From: F23-D06 sp045600905 | GTDB lineage: Bacteria > Bacteroidota > Bacteroidia > Bacteroidales > WCHB1-69 | Assembly: GCA_045600905.1 (NCBI GenBank) | Contig: JAZRYT010000054.1 | Coordinates: 4,375-68,374 of the forward strand | DNA: 64,000 bases | Direction: 5' to 3' | Shown here: positions 1 to 10,047 of the stretch, piece after piece | How positions within the stretch are numbered: position 1 is the first letter of the stretch | Layout of the letters: the number at the start of each line of letters is the position of its first letter | The notes under the pieces: model-generated | Seen by the model: the letters and a program-made list of their open reading frames with translations, nothing else | Databases searched by the model: none | What the model was told of the DNA's origin: nothing | Program-made: the position numbers and the translations under genes

Positions 1-53
1 ATACCCTGTGCGACATCTTCTGGCAAATTAATATCAATCTTTTGTTCTTGCAT
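1..53 (-). CDS. DUF3467-type protein, N-terminal fragment (runs off the window)
   Basis: The minus strand from an ATG at 53 reads MQEQKIDINLPEDVAQG before leaving the window, so only 17 codons are seen. From memory, Bacteroidota genomes usually carry a short DUF3467 gene directly after rpoC whose product begins with a similar acidic INLPEE-type stretch, and the position here (58 bases after the rpoC stop) fits. The function of that family is unknown. The identification rests on position and a short N-terminal resemblance only. Confidence 0.6.
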   Translation of the reverse strand, partial: MQEQKIDINLPEDVAQG

Positions 54-70
54 AATTTTTTATGAATTAT

Positions 71-94
71 AAGCCCAGATATAAACCTGGGCTT
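71..94 (-). promoter_or_regulatory. Hairpin between rpoC and the DUF3467 gene
   Basis: A perfect 8-base inverted repeat (AAGCCCAG at 71-78, CTGGGCTT at 87-94) with an 8-base loop lies between the rpoC stop and the next start. On the minus strand it is followed by an A/T-rich stretch but no clean U-tract, so it could be a weak attenuator or an RNA-processing or stability hairpin rather than a full terminator. Confidence 0.45.
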
Positions 95-111
95 AATGAT
101 TTTACAATAAA

Positions 112-3100
112 TTATTCGTCTTCTTTAGAAGCCATTAAAGAAGCATATTCTTCTTGAGAGCCGACTTCCATGTGTTGATATGAACGGATACCTGTACCTG
201 CCGGAATCTTCTGACCGACGATGACATTTTCCTTCATACCGACCAAGTCATCAGATTTAGCATTGATAGCAGCTTCTGTCAAAACTTTAGTCGTTTCCTG
301 GAAGGATGCAGCGGAAATGAAGCTACGGGTTTGCAAAGAAGCGCGCGTAATACCTTGAAGAATCGGCTTACCAGTTGCAGGACGTGCATCACGTACTTCA
401 ACGAGGCGTAAGTCTTTACGCTTCAGAATGGAGTTGACATCACGTAATTTCTTAGCAGTGATAATCTGACCTTTGCGTACTTCTTCTGAATCACCTGTTT
501 CTTCGACAACTTTCTTATCCCAAATCATATCGTTTTCTTCCTGGAAATCAATCTTGTTGATCAATTCGCCTTGGAGGAACTTGGTATCGCCCGGATCTTC
601 GATTTCCATCTTACGCATCATCTGGCGAACAATGACTTCGAAGTGTTTGTCATTGATTTTCACACCTTGGAGACGATAGACTTCTTGAATTTCATTGATA
701 ATGTACTCTTGAACTTTTTGAGCGCCCTTGATATTCAAAATATCGACAGGAGTAAGAGAACCTTCAGAAAGCGGAGTGCCAGCTTTGACGAAGTCGTTTT
801 CTTGGGCCAATATCTGTTTGGAAGTTGGGATGAGATACGTTTTAGCGCCTTCTCCGTCATCGTTACGAGGAGTAATCTTAACGACACGGTTACCACGTTT
901 CAATTTCTTTTCGAAAGAAACGACACCGTCGATTTCGGAAACCACTGCGGGATCTGACGGGTTACGAGCTTCGAAGAGTTCGGTAACTCGAGGAAGACCA
1001 CCGGTGATATCGCCGGTCTTACCGAAGGAACGCAGAATTTTAACTAGGATTTCACCGGAGTCGATATCCTGTCCTTCTTCTACTGACAGACGAGCACCCA
1101 CTGGAACGTCGAAGCTCTTGATGACCTCACCGTATTCATCGACGATGGAGATACTCGGGTTCTTCGTTTTCAGACGACTTTCGATAATGACTTTATCGTG
1201 GATATTGGTTTGTTCATCAGTTTCAACACGATAAGTAACGCCTTCAATAATATCGTTAAATACAACCTTACCTGCAACATCGGAAAGGATGACGGCGTTG
1301 AACGGATCCCAATCAGCGATCAAATCGCCTTTCTTAATGGAATCGCCGTGTTTGAAATAGAGGTTAGAACCGTAAGGCACATTGGCGGAAGTCAAAGCGA
1401 TACCGGTTTTAACATCGATAATCTTGATTTCGGCGGTACGGCCGATAACCTTATAGTATTGTTTGCCAAGCGCATCGGTTTTCTCCAAAGCACGGAGTTC
1501 GTCGATACTCAACACACCGTCATAGGAAGCCTGAATGGAGCTGTTGGCAGCCACGTTACCAGCGACACCACCGACGTGGAACGTACGCAGAGTCAACTGT
1601 GTACCAGGCTCACCGATAGACTGAGCGGCAATGACACCTACGGCCTCACCGATTTGAACCATCTTGCCGGTAGCCAAGTTACGGCCGTAGCATTTTTGGC
1701 AGATACCGTGTTTGGATTCGCAGGTCGGGACGGAACGGATTTCGACTTCCTCAATAGGAGAATCTTCAATGATTTGGCAATATTCTTCAGTCAACTCTTC
1801 ACCGGCTTTGATAATGAGTTCGCCAGTTTGAGGATGATAGACATCGTGCAATGTGACGCGGCCCAACAAACGGTCATAGAGGGTTTCGACCACTTCATCA
1901 TTTTTCTTCATAGCGCTTACGGTCATACCACGAAGTGTGCCGCAGTCTTCTTCCATAATGATGACATCGTGGGAAACGTCCACCAAACGACGGGTCAGGT
2001 AACCAGCGTCAGCGGTTTTCAAAGCGGTATCTGCCAAACCCTTACGGGCACCGTGCGTAGAGATGAAGTATTCTTGCACGGACAGACCTTCTTTGAAGTT
2101 GGACAAAATCGGGTTTTCGATAATCTCACCACCAGATGAGCCAGCCTTACTCGGTTTAGCCATCAAACCACGCATACCGGACAGCTGACGAATCTGTTCA
2201 GCAGAACCACGGGCACCAGAGTCACGCATCATGTGGACAGGGTTGAAGCCTTGACGGTCTTCTTCGATTTCCTTCATCAAAATCTTAGAAAGACGGGCGT
2301 TGCACTGTGACCAAACATCGACCACCTGGTTATAACGTTCGGTATTGGTAATGAAACCCATATTATAGTTCATTGTAATTTCATCGACTTGGGCATTGGC
2401 TTCTGCAATCAATTCGGGTTTTGCAGCAGGAATGATGACGTCACCCAAGTTAAAGGAGAGGCCACCTTCATAAGCCATACGATAACCGAGGCTCATAATA
2501 TTGTCGAGGAATTCCGTACAGACCTTATTACCGCATTTGTGAAGGACATTACCGATGATGTCACGGAGAGCCTTCTTGGTCAACAGCATATTAATATATC
2601 CGTATTCGCGCGGTACAACCTGGTTGAACATTACACGACCAACAGTTGTGTCGATAATTTTCATTGTACCATTGCCATCAACATCTACGCGGCATTTGAT
2701 TTTAGCGTTAAGGTGTACTTTCTTTTCGTTATAGGCAATCATAACTTCTTCCAAACCATAGAAGATACTACCCTCGCCTTTGACTTTATGTTCAGGTGTA
2801 GAAGGTAATTCTTTGGTAATGTAGTACAGACCCAAGACCATATCCTGGGAAGGGACAGTCACAGGGGCACCATTTGCCGGGTTAAGAATGTTATGGGAAG
2901 CCATCATCAGCATTTGTGCTTCCATAATGGCGGCGTTTCCAAGAGGAACGTGGACAGCCATCTGGTCACCATCGAAGTCGGCGTTGAAAGCCGTACAGCA
3001 CAACGGGTGGAGGCGAATGGCCTTACCTTCGACCAAACGAGGTTGGAAAGCCTGGATACCGAGGCGGTGCAATGTAGGAGCACGGTTCAACAATACTGGA

Positions 3101-4398
3101 TGGCCCTTGAGGATATTTTCAAGGATTTCATATACGACAGGATCTTTACGATCCACGATTTTCTTAGCGGATTTCACCGTTTTCACAATACCTCTTTCGA
3201 GGATTTTACGGATAATAAACGGTTTGAACAATTCGGATGCCATATCTTTCGGCAGACCGCATTCATTCAAGTGCAGATTCGGGCCGACGACGATAACGGA
3301 ACGACCGGAATAGTCAACACGTTTACCGAGCAAGTTCTGACGGAAACGACCCTGCTTACCCTTCAAGCTATCAGAAAGGGATTTCAAAGCGCGGTTGGAT
3401 TCTGTTTTAACGGCGCTAGATTTTTTGGAGTTGTCGAACAAGGAATCCACAGCTTCCTGAAGCATACGTTTTTCATTACGCATAATGACATCAGGGGCTT
3501 TGATTTCGATGAGTCGTTTCAAACGATTGTTACGAATAATGACACGACGATAGAGGTCGTTCAAGTCGGATGTGGCGAAACGGCCACCATCCAACGGAAC
3601 CAACGGACGAAGTTCAGGCGGAATGACCGGAACGATTTTGATAATCATCCATTCGGGTCTGTTTTCAGCACGTTTACGGCTGTCGCGGAAAGCTTCGAAG
3701 ATATGAAGACGTTTGAGAAGGTCTTTCTTTCTTTGTTGGGAAGTTTCCTTATTAGCTCTATCGCGGAGTTCGTATGATTCAGCATCAAGATCCACGTTGC
3801 AGAGAAGATCGTACAAAGCTTCAGCACCCATTTTGGCGATGAACTTGTTAGGATCGGTATCATCCAAAAGACGATTTTCTGCAGGAAGATTATCTGCTAT
3901 TTCGAAATATTCCTCTTCTGTAAGGAGAGATTTATATTTGACAGACTCGCTTTCAGCCATACCCGGTTGAATAACGATGAATTTCTCGTAATAGATGACG
4001 GCATCCACATCTTTGGAAGCTAATCCCAAGAGTGCGCCGATTTTATTTGGCAAAGATTTGAAGAACCAAATATGAGCAACAGGCACAACCAATTGGATAT
4101 GACCCATTCTTTCACGACGGACCTTACGTTCAGTGACTTCCACACCGCATCGGTCACAGATAACGCCCTTATAGCGTATTCTCTTGTACTTTCCGCAATG
4201 ACATTCCCAGTCTTTGGTAGGTCCGAAAATCTTTTCGCAGAAAAGACCATCACGTTCAGGCTTATAAGTCCTGTAGTTAATGGTTTCCGGCTTGAGAACC
4301 TCTCCGTGGGATTGTTCCAGGATGGTTTCAGGGGAAGCCAAGCTGATGGTGATTTTTTGAAATTCCTTTCTTGTATTATTGTCTTTTCTAAGAGCCAT
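112..4398 (-). CDS. rpoC: DNA-directed RNA polymerase subunit beta'
   Basis: This is the largest catalytic subunit of RNA polymerase (1428 residues from the chosen start). The N-terminal zinc-binding cluster CHCGKYKR...CDRCG lies near residues 66-85, and the Mg-binding active-site motif NADFDGD is near residue 470. The C-terminal zinc cysteines (CESKHGICQKCYG) and the jaw/trigger-loop region are present, so the protein looks complete. The start is taken as ATG at 4398, giving MALRKDNN; an upstream in-frame TTG at 4407 would add only three residues. The gene lies 26 bases downstream of rpoB and is almost certainly co-transcribed with it in the secE-rpoC cluster. No frameshift or missing core motif was seen. 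Confidence 0.98.
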   Translation of the reverse strand: MALRKDNNTRKEFQKITISLASPETILEQSHGEVLKPETINYRTYKPERDGLFCEKIFGPTKDWECHCGKYKRIRYKGVICDRCGVEVTERKVRRERMGHIQLVVPVAHIWFFKSLPNKIGALLGLASKDVDAVIYYEKFIVIQPGMAESESVKYKSLLTEEEYFEIADNLPAENRLLDDTDPNKFIAKMGAEALYDLLCNVDLDAESYELRDRANKETSQQRKKDLLKRLHIFEAFRDSRKRAENRPEWMIIKIVPVIPPELRPLVPLDGGRFATSDLNDLYRRVIIRNNRLKRLIEIKAPDVIMRNEKRMLQEAVDSLFDNSKKSSAVKTESNRALKSLSDSLKGKQGRFRQNLLGKRVDYSGRSVIVVGPNLHLNECGLPKDMASELFKPFIIRKILERGIVKTVKSAKKIVDRKDPVVYEILENILKGHPVLLNRAPTLHRLGIQAFQPRLVEGKAIRLHPLCCTAFNADFDGDQMAVHVPLGNAAIMEAQMLMMASHNILNPANGAPVTVPSQDMVLGLYYITKELPSTPEHKVKGEGSIFYGLEEVMIAYNEKKVHLNAKIKCRVDVDGNGTMKIIDTTVGRVMFNQVVPREYGYINMLLTKKALRDIIGNVLHKCGNKVCTEFLDNIMSLGYRMAYEGGLSFNLGDVIIPAAKPELIAEANAQVDEITMNYNMGFITNTERYNQVVDVWSQCNARLSKILMKEIEEDRQGFNPVHMMRDSGARGSAEQIRQLSGMRGLMAKPSKAGSSGGEIIENPILSNFKEGLSVQEYFISTHGARKGLADTALKTADAGYLTRRLVDVSHDVIIMEEDCGTLRGMTVSAMKKNDEVVETLYDRLLGRVTLHDVYHPQTGELIIKAGEELTEEYCQIIEDSPIEEVEIRSVPTCESKHGICQKCYGRNLATGKMVQIGEAVGVIAAQSIGEPGTQLTLRTFHVGGVAGNVAANSSIQASYDGVLSIDELRALEKTDALGKQYYKVIGRTAEIKIIDVKTGIALTSANVPYGSNLYFKHGDSIKKGDLIADWDPFNAVILSDVAGKVVFNDIIEGVTYRVETDEQTNIHDKVIIESRLKTKNPSISIVDEYGEVIKSFDVPVGARLSVEEGQDIDSGEILVKILRSFGKTGDITGGLPRVTELFEARNPSDPAVVSEIDGVVSFEKKLKRGNRVVKITPRNDDGEGAKTYLIPTSKQILAQENDFVKAGTPLSEGSLTPVDILNIKGAQKVQEYIINEIQEVYRLQGVKINDKHFEVIVRQMMRKMEIEDPGDTKFLQGELINKIDFQEENDMIWDKKVVEETGDSEEVRKGQIITAKKLRDVNSILKRKDLRLVEVRDARPATGKPILQGITRASLQTRSFISAASFQETTKVLTEAAINAKSDDLVGMKENVIVGQKIPAGTGIRSYQHMEVGSQEEYASLMASKEDE

Positions 4399-4424
4399 AA
4401 TGTACAATATGATTTTATAATGTC

Positions 4425-7400
4425 TTATTCAAATTTAATATCCAAAGCAAGGCCTCTGAGCTCGTTCACCAACACGTTGAAAGATTCCGGAATACCGGCA
4501 ATCGGCATATTGTCGCCTTTCACGATGGCTTCGTATGCTTTTGCTCTACCCACCACGTCGTCAGACTTGACAGTGAGGATTTCTTGCAAGACATTGGATG
4601 CGCCGTAAGCCTCAATTGCCCAGACCTCCATTTCACCGAAACGTTGGCCACCGAATTGGGCTTTACCACCAAGAGGCTGTTGAGTAATCAAGGAGTACGG
4701 TCCGATAGAACGTGCGTGCATCTTGTCATCAACCATGTGGTGCAGTTTCAGGTAGTAGATGTAGCCGACAGTAGCTTTTTGATGGAACGGTTCACCTGTT
4801 TCACCATCATAAAGTTGGGTGCTGCCGTTTTCAGGCAGGCCTGCCTGACGCATATATTCGTTGATTTGATCAATGGAAGCGCCATCGAAAATTGGGGTGG
4901 CAAATTTGCAACCCATTTTCTTACCGGCCCATGCCAAGACAGTTTCATAAATTTGTCCCAAGTTCATACGAGAAGGCACACCCAGCGGGTTCAAGACCAC
5001 ATCTACAGGACGGCCGTCTTCGAGGAACGGCAAATCTTCTTGTTTAACGATCTTAGCCACACAACCTTTGTTACCGTGACGACCAGCCATTTTGTCACCG
5101 ATACGCAGTTTACGAGCGTTAGCTATATAGACTTTGGCCATTTGGACGATACCTGCAGGAAGTTCGGTACCGATGGTGGCATCAAAGATTTCGCGGGTCT
5201 TACGTGCTGTAATATCACGAACTTTAATGAGGTAGTTGCGGATAATTTCAGCCACCAGCGCGTTGATTTTACCATCGTTCGTCCATTTTGAAACGGCTAC
5301 TACTGTAAAATCAACCGTATTGAGCAGTTTTTGTGAGAACTTGGCGCCCTTTTGAATAACAACGTTTTTAGCATTGTCGTGGATATTGTGAGCTATCTTG
5401 CCTTCCAAGATCTTATAGAGTTTGGAAACAGCAACATCGTGCAATTTGTCGAATTCCACTTGGTACTTGTCTTCGATTTCCTTCACGATATCCTTATCCT
5501 TGGCTTTGGATTTTCTATCCTTAACCAAACGAGAAAGGGATTTCGCCCCAATAACAACGCCCTTCATGGATGGGGGTGCCTTGAGGGAGGCATCCTTCAC
5601 ATCGCCTGCTTTGTCACCGAAGATAGCGCGGAGCAGCTTTTCTTCAGGAGTAGGATAAGACTCACCCTTCGGTGTGATTTTACCGATGAGGATGTCACCT
5701 TCATTTACTTCAGCGCCAACACGAATCAGACCATCTTCGTTCAAATCCTTAGTTGCCTCATTGGAGACATTGGGGATATCGTTGGTGAGTTCCTCAATAC
5801 CACGTTTCGTATCGCGGACTTCCAAAGTAAATGATTCAATATGAATAGATGTATATAAGTCATCTGTAACTGCTTTTTCGGAGATGACGACAGCATCCTC
5901 GAAGTTGTATCCCTTCCAAGGCATGAACGCAACCATCAGGTTTCGTCCGAGTGCCAATTCTCCGTTTTCAGTAGCATAACCTTCTGTCAAGACATCGCCT
6001 TTCTTCACCTTCTGTCCTTTGACCACGATGGGGCGCATATTGATACAGGAGTTCTGGTTTGTTCTTCTGAATTTAAGCAGTTGGTAATTGGTTACATTAG
6101 TATCGAAACTTACGAGAGCTTCAGCCTCAGTACGTTCGTACTCAATTTCAATATGAGTTGCATCAACGGCTTTCACCACGCCAGTACCTTCTGCTACGAG
6201 AACAACGCGGGAGTCAACGGCGACTTGGTGTTCCAAACCTGTACCGACGATAGGAGCTTCGGGGCGCAACAAGGGCACAGCCTGGCGCATCATGTTAGAT
6301 CCCATCAACGCACGGTTAGCATCGTCGTTTTCGAGGAACGGAATCAAGGAAGCTGCGATTGACGCGATTTGGTTAGGTGCGATATCGATCAAGTCAATTT
6401 CTTCACGCGGAAGGATTGGGTAATCGGCCAAACGACGGGCTTTCACCTTTTCGCCGAGCAGACCATTTTCATCCATCGGGGTATTAGCCTGAGCAATACG
6501 CATATTGTCTTCTTCTTCTGCTGTCAGGAAGATTGGGGGTTCGTCAAATTGGACTTGGCCGTTAACCACGCGACGATACGGAGTGGCGATAAAGCCGAGG
6601 TTGTTGATTTTGGCGAAGACGCACAAGGAGGAGATCAAACCGATGTTCGGACCTTCGGGGGTTTCGATTGTACAGAGACGACCATAGTGTGTGTAGTGTA
6701 CGTCTCGGACTTCGAAGCCTGCACGTTCACGAGACAAACCGCCAGGACCGAGAGCTGAGATTCTACGTTTATGCGTAATCTCGGACAGCGGGTTTGTTTG
6801 GTCCATAAATTGTGACAGCTGGTTGGTACCGAAGAAGGAGTTCACCACGGAGGAAAGCGTCTTGGCATTTATCAAATCCACCGGTGCAAACAGTTCGTGG
6901 TCGCGTACATTCATTTTCTCGCGGATGGTACGGGCCATACGGTTCAAACCCAAGCTGAATTGGTTATATAATTGTTCGCCGACGGTACGAATACGACGGT
7001 TGCTCAAGTGGTCGATATCATCAACTTCCGTCTTTGAATTGATCAATTCGATCAAATAGCGGATGATGGAGATAATATCTTCGTTGGTCAACACGCCTGT
7101 TTCCATCGGGATATTAAGATTCAATTTCTTGTTGATACGGTAACGTCCCACTTCACCGAGGTCGTAGCGTTTGTCTGAGAAGAAGAGTTTCTCAAGGGTA
7201 GCGCGTGCGGTTTCCTCATCGGGGGCAGCCGTACTCTTCAATTGCAAATAGATGTACTCAATGGCTTCTTTGCCGGAGTGCGTAGCATCTTTCTGCAACG
7301 TATTGAAAATCACGGAGTAGTCAATTTGTTTGTCATCACTCTTATGGAAGAGGACGGTTTTGATGTTCGCATCCGTGATCATATTGATATGCTGTTTTTC

Positions 7401-8225
7401 AAAAACAGTTTCACGGTCAATGATGACTTCGGTACGTTCGATATTGACGACTTCACCTGTTTCGTTATCCACAAAATCCTCATATTTGGTTTTGGTGACA
7501 GCGGCGGCGAATTTTTCACCGAGATATTTTTTCAAGTTAGCCTTTGTAGCCTTCACTTCGTGAGCAATGTCGAAAATGCTCAGGATGTCCTTATCGGTTT
7601 CGTAGCCGATAGCGCGGAGAAGTGTTGTGACAGGCAATTTCTTTTTTCTGTCGATATAAGCATACATCACGTTGTTTATATCGGTAGTGAATTCCATCCA
7701 AGATCCTTTGAACGGGATGATACGGGCGGAATAGAGGGGTGTTCCATTGGTATGATAGGAGAAACCGAAGAAGACACCGGGAGAGCGGTGCAATTGGGAG
7801 ACGACGACACGTTCAGCGCCATTGATGATGAACGTACCGCTGGGGGTCATATAGGGGATCATTCCCATATATACTTCTTGGATGACGGTTTCAAAATCCT
7901 CGTGTTCGACATCGTTACAGGAAAGTTTGAGTTTGGCTTTCAAGGGAACATTGTATGTCAAACCTCTTTCAAGGCATTCGTCCATAGAATAACGCGGAGC
8001 GTCAATATAATAGTCAAGGAATTCGAGGACGAAACTACCTCTTGCATCCGTAATCGGGAAATTTTCAGCAAATGCGCGGTAAAGGCCTTCGTTGTGGCGG
8101 CATTCAGCATCTGTATCAATTTGGAAAAACTCCTGGAAGGACTTCAGTTGGATATCCAGGAAATCCGGATATGGAACTTGTCTTGTGGATGCAAAACTTA
8201 TTCTATTGTTATTATTGGTTGCCAA
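4425..8225 (-). CDS. rpoB: DNA-directed RNA polymerase subunit beta
   Basis: This is the second catalytic subunit of RNA polymerase, 1266 residues, a normal length for Bacteroidota. The rifampicin-binding cluster near residues 470-500 reads QLSQFMDQTNPLSEITHKRR followed by ISALGPGGL, with the Asp, His and Ser positions commonly mutated in resistant strains all in the wild-type form. The C-terminal GDKMAGRHGNKG and the switch/clamp region are intact. The start appears to be TTG at 8225 (MATNNNNRISF): an in-frame TAA lies two codons upstream and the next residues already match the family N-terminus. The gene is separated from rplL by 131 bases that contain a strong hairpin. Confidence 0.98.
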   Translation of the reverse strand: MATNNNNRISFASTRQVPYPDFLDIQLKSFQEFFQIDTDAECRHNEGLYRAFAENFPITDARGSFVLEFLDYYIDAPRYSMDECLERGLTYNVPLKAKLKLSCNDVEHEDFETVIQEVYMGMIPYMTPSGTFIINGAERVVVSQLHRSPGVFFGFSYHTNGTPLYSARIIPFKGSWMEFTTDINNVMYAYIDRKKKLPVTTLLRAIGYETDKDILSIFDIAHEVKATKANLKKYLGEKFAAAVTKTKYEDFVDNETGEVVNIERTEVIIDRETVFEKQHINMITDANIKTVLFHKSDDKQIDYSVIFNTLQKDATHSGKEAIEYIYLQLKSTAAPDEETARATLEKLFFSDKRYDLGEVGRYRINKKLNLNIPMETGVLTNEDIISIIRYLIELINSKTEVDDIDHLSNRRIRTVGEQLYNQFSLGLNRMARTIREKMNVRDHELFAPVDLINAKTLSSVVNSFFGTNQLSQFMDQTNPLSEITHKRRISALGPGGLSRERAGFEVRDVHYTHYGRLCTIETPEGPNIGLISSLCVFAKINNLGFIATPYRRVVNGQVQFDEPPIFLTAEEEDNMRIAQANTPMDENGLLGEKVKARRLADYPILPREEIDLIDIAPNQIASIAASLIPFLENDDANRALMGSNMMRQAVPLLRPEAPIVGTGLEHQVAVDSRVVLVAEGTGVVKAVDATHIEIEYERTEAEALVSFDTNVTNYQLLKFRRTNQNSCINMRPIVVKGQKVKKGDVLTEGYATENGELALGRNLMVAFMPWKGYNFEDAVVISEKAVTDDLYTSIHIESFTLEVRDTKRGIEELTNDIPNVSNEATKDLNEDGLIRVGAEVNEGDILIGKITPKGESYPTPEEKLLRAIFGDKAGDVKDASLKAPPSMKGVVIGAKSLSRLVKDRKSKAKDKDIVKEIEDKYQVEFDKLHDVAVSKLYKILEGKIAHNIHDNAKNVVIQKGAKFSQKLLNTVDFTVVAVSKWTNDGKINALVAEIIRNYLIKVRDITARKTREIFDATIGTELPAGIVQMAKVYIANARKLRIGDKMAGRHGNKGCVAKIVKQEDLPFLEDGRPVDVVLNPLGVPSRMNLGQIYETVLAWAGKKMGCKFATPIFDGASIDQINEYMRQAGLPENGSTQLYDGETGEPFHQKATVGYIYYLKLHHMVDDKMHARSIGPYSLITQQPLGGKAQFGGQRFGEMEVWAIEAYGASNVLQEILTVKSDDVVGRAKAYEAIVKGDNMPIAGIPESFNVLVNELRGLALDIKFE

Positions 8226-8298
8226 GGCTTATTGAATTTTGTTTGAGAAAATACTGATTTTAAGGAATACCAATCAGTGGGTATTAAATACAACAATA

Positions 8299-8334
8299 AG
8301 TACAATACTTCCACCGGAGTGGAAGTGTTGTACT
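8299..8334 (-). promoter_or_regulatory. rplL-rpoB intergenic hairpin (attenuator or processing site)
   Basis: A 16-base inverted repeat at 8299-8314 and 8319-8334 surrounds a 4-base loop, with a single mismatch that becomes a G-U pair in RNA. On the minus strand it is followed by a U-rich but interrupted stretch. In E. coli the same gap holds a partial terminator and an RNase III site that set the ratio of ribosomal protein to polymerase synthesis; an equivalent role here is inferred from position and structure. Confidence 0.7.
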
Positions 8335-8356
8335 ATTGATAGGGCTTTAAAGAAAA

Positions 8357-8734
8357 TTATTTAATTTCTACTTCAGCACCAGCTTCTTCGAGGGATTTCT
8401 TCAAAGATTCAGCTTCATCTTTGGAAACGCCTTCTTTAACTGCTTTAGGAGCACCGTCAACTAATTCCTTAGCTTCTTTGAGGCCGAGGCTTGTAAGTTC
8501 CTTCACGAGTTTAACAACTTGGAGTTTTTGAGCGCCAGCGGCTTTCAAGATAACGTCGAATTCAGTTTTTTCTTCAGCTGCGGCTGCGCCACCTGCTGCA
8601 GGACCTGCTGCTACTGCTACTGCTGCAGCTGCGGGTTCGATACCGTATTCGTCTTTCAAAATTTGAGCTAATTCGTTAACTTCTTTAACGGTCAAATTAA
8701 CTAATTGTTCTGCAAATGCTTTTAAATCTGCCAT
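8357..8734 (-). CDS. rplL: 50S ribosomal protein L7/L12
   Basis: This stalk protein (125 residues) recruits translation factors to the ribosome. It has the N-terminal dimerisation region, the Ala/Gly-rich flexible hinge (about residues 35-55, AAAVAVAAGPAAGG) and the C-terminal factor-binding domain with the conserved KELTSLGLKEAKELVDGAP segment. The ATG at 8734 gives the expected MADLKAFAEQL start. It lies 53 bases after rplJ in the ribosomal/polymerase operon. Confidence 0.98.
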   Translation of the reverse strand: MADLKAFAEQLVNLTVKEVNELAQILKDEYGIEPAAAAVAVAAGPAAGGAAAAEEKTEFDVILKAAGAQKLQVVKLVKELTSLGLKEAKELVDGAPKAVKEGVSKDEAESLKKSLEEAGAEVEIK

Positions 8735-8787
8735 AATTTTATTTTTTAAAAAGGTTTTACTTAATTTGTTTATTTACTAAATTTGAT

Positions 8788-9309
8788 TTATTCGGCTCTT
8801 TCGGATAATGTTTTAACAATACCAGCCAATTTGCCGCCACCGGATTGCAATGCGGAAACCACATTTTTGGCAGGTGACTGCAGTAATGCGACGATGTCGC
8901 CAATCAATTCTTCGCGAGACTTGATGTTGCAGAGAGTTTCGAGTTGGTCGTCTCCGATGTAAGCGGTTTCTTCGATGAACGCTGCTTTGATGATGGGTTT
9001 CGCATTTTTAGCGCGGAACTCCTTGATCAATTTAGCGGGAACATTGCCTGTATTACAGAGCATGATGGAAGTTGCACCGTTAAGGGTCGGATAGATTTCG
9101 GAATAATCTGCTTCGCACTGTTCCATTGCGCGTTTGAGAAGGGTGTTTTTAACCACTTTCAACTTCACATCGCGCTTGTTGCACAATCTGCGCAACTGGT
9201 TGACTGTACTAACTGTGAAACCGGAGATATCGGTTACATATACGTGTGAATAGTTAGTCAAGTCTTGTGCTATTTCTTCAATAATTTGACTTTTTTGTTC
9301 TTTTTTCAT
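8788..9309 (-). CDS. rplJ: 50S ribosomal protein L10
   Basis: This is the base of the ribosomal stalk (173 residues), which binds 23S rRNA and the L7/L12 dimers. The sequence begins MKKEQKSQIIEEIAQ and carries the family pattern LRxLCxxxxVxLKVVKNTLxxRA followed by a C-terminal helix ending KTLSERAE. In other bacteria the L10/L12 complex represses translation of its own mRNA. The gene sits between rplA (17 bases away) and rplL in the expected order. Confidence 0.97.
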   Translation of the reverse strand: MKKEQKSQIIEEIAQDLTNYSHVYVTDISGFTVSTVNQLRRLCNKRDVKLKVVKNTLLKRAMEQCEADYSEIYPTLNGATSIMLCNTGNVPAKLIKEFRAKNAKPIIKAAFIEETAYIGDDQLETLCNIKSREELIGDIVALLQSPAKNVVSALQSGGGKLAGIVKTLSERAE

Positions 9310-9326
9310 ACTAACTAAACTTGAGA

Positions 9327-10022
9327 TTATAATGTAACGGACTTAGGATCCACTTGTACGCCAGGACTCATTGTTGTAGAGAGGTAAATACTCTTGATAT
9401 AGGTACCTTTTGCGGAGGTCGGTTTGAGTTTGATGATAGTGCTCATCATTTCGCGGGCGTTGTCAGTAAGTTGTTCAGCTGTGAAGCGGTTTTTGCCGAT
9501 GGAGGTATGGATAATACCATATTTATCCACCTTGAAATCGATTTTACCAGCTTTTACTTCGCTAACGGCCTTGCCTACTTCCATAGTAACAGTACCAGAC
9601 TTGGGGTTAGGCATCAAGCCACGGGGACCCAAGATACGGCCAAGGGCACCAATCTTCGGCATTACGCTTGGCATAGTGATGATGACATCAACGTCGGTCC
9701 AACCTTGTTTGATCTTATCAACGTATTCATCCAAGCCTACGTAATCAGCTCCGGCAGCCTTTGCTTCTTCCTCCTTGTCGGGGGTACAGAGTGCAAGTAC
9801 GCGAACCACTTTACCTGTTCCATGAGGCAGAGTCACGATACCACGAACCATTTGGTTAGCTTTTCGAGGGTCAACGCCCAAGCGAACGTCGATATCGAAG
9901 GAAGCGTCAAATTTAGTATAGGTAAGGTTCTTCACCATTTGGATAGCTTCTGGCAAAGCATATACTTTACTCTTATCAAATTTAGCTAAAGCTTCTTTGC
10001 GTTTTTTTGATATTTTAGCCAT
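9327..10022 (-). CDS. rplA: 50S ribosomal protein L1
   Basis: L1 (231 residues) forms the mobile L1 stalk that helps release deacylated tRNA. The sequence has the usual core, including MPSVMPKIGALGRILGPRG and the LMPNPKSGTV segment, and the N-terminal KKRKEALAKFD. It follows rplK by 25 bases. In well-studied bacteria L1 is the autogenous repressor of the L11-L1 unit; no operator was identified here. Confidence 0.98.
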   Translation of the reverse strand: MAKISKKRKEALAKFDKSKVYALPEAIQMVKNLTYTKFDASFDIDVRLGVDPRKANQMVRGIVTLPHGTGKVVRVLALCTPDKEEEAKAAGADYVGLDEYVDKIKQGWTDVDVIITMPSVMPKIGALGRILGPRGLMPNPKSGTVTMEVGKAVSEVKAGKIDFKVDKYGIIHTSIGKNRFTAEQLTDNAREMMSTIIKLKPTSAKGTYIKSIYLSTTMSPGVQVDPKSVTL

Positions 10023-10047
10023 TTGAATTCTTGATTTTTACTTGTTA

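Noticed and set aside
7242..8246. Long plus-strand open frame (334 codons) opposite rpoB
   Set aside because: It is antisense to the conserved rpoB sequence, matches no known protein style and arises from codon bias of the real gene.
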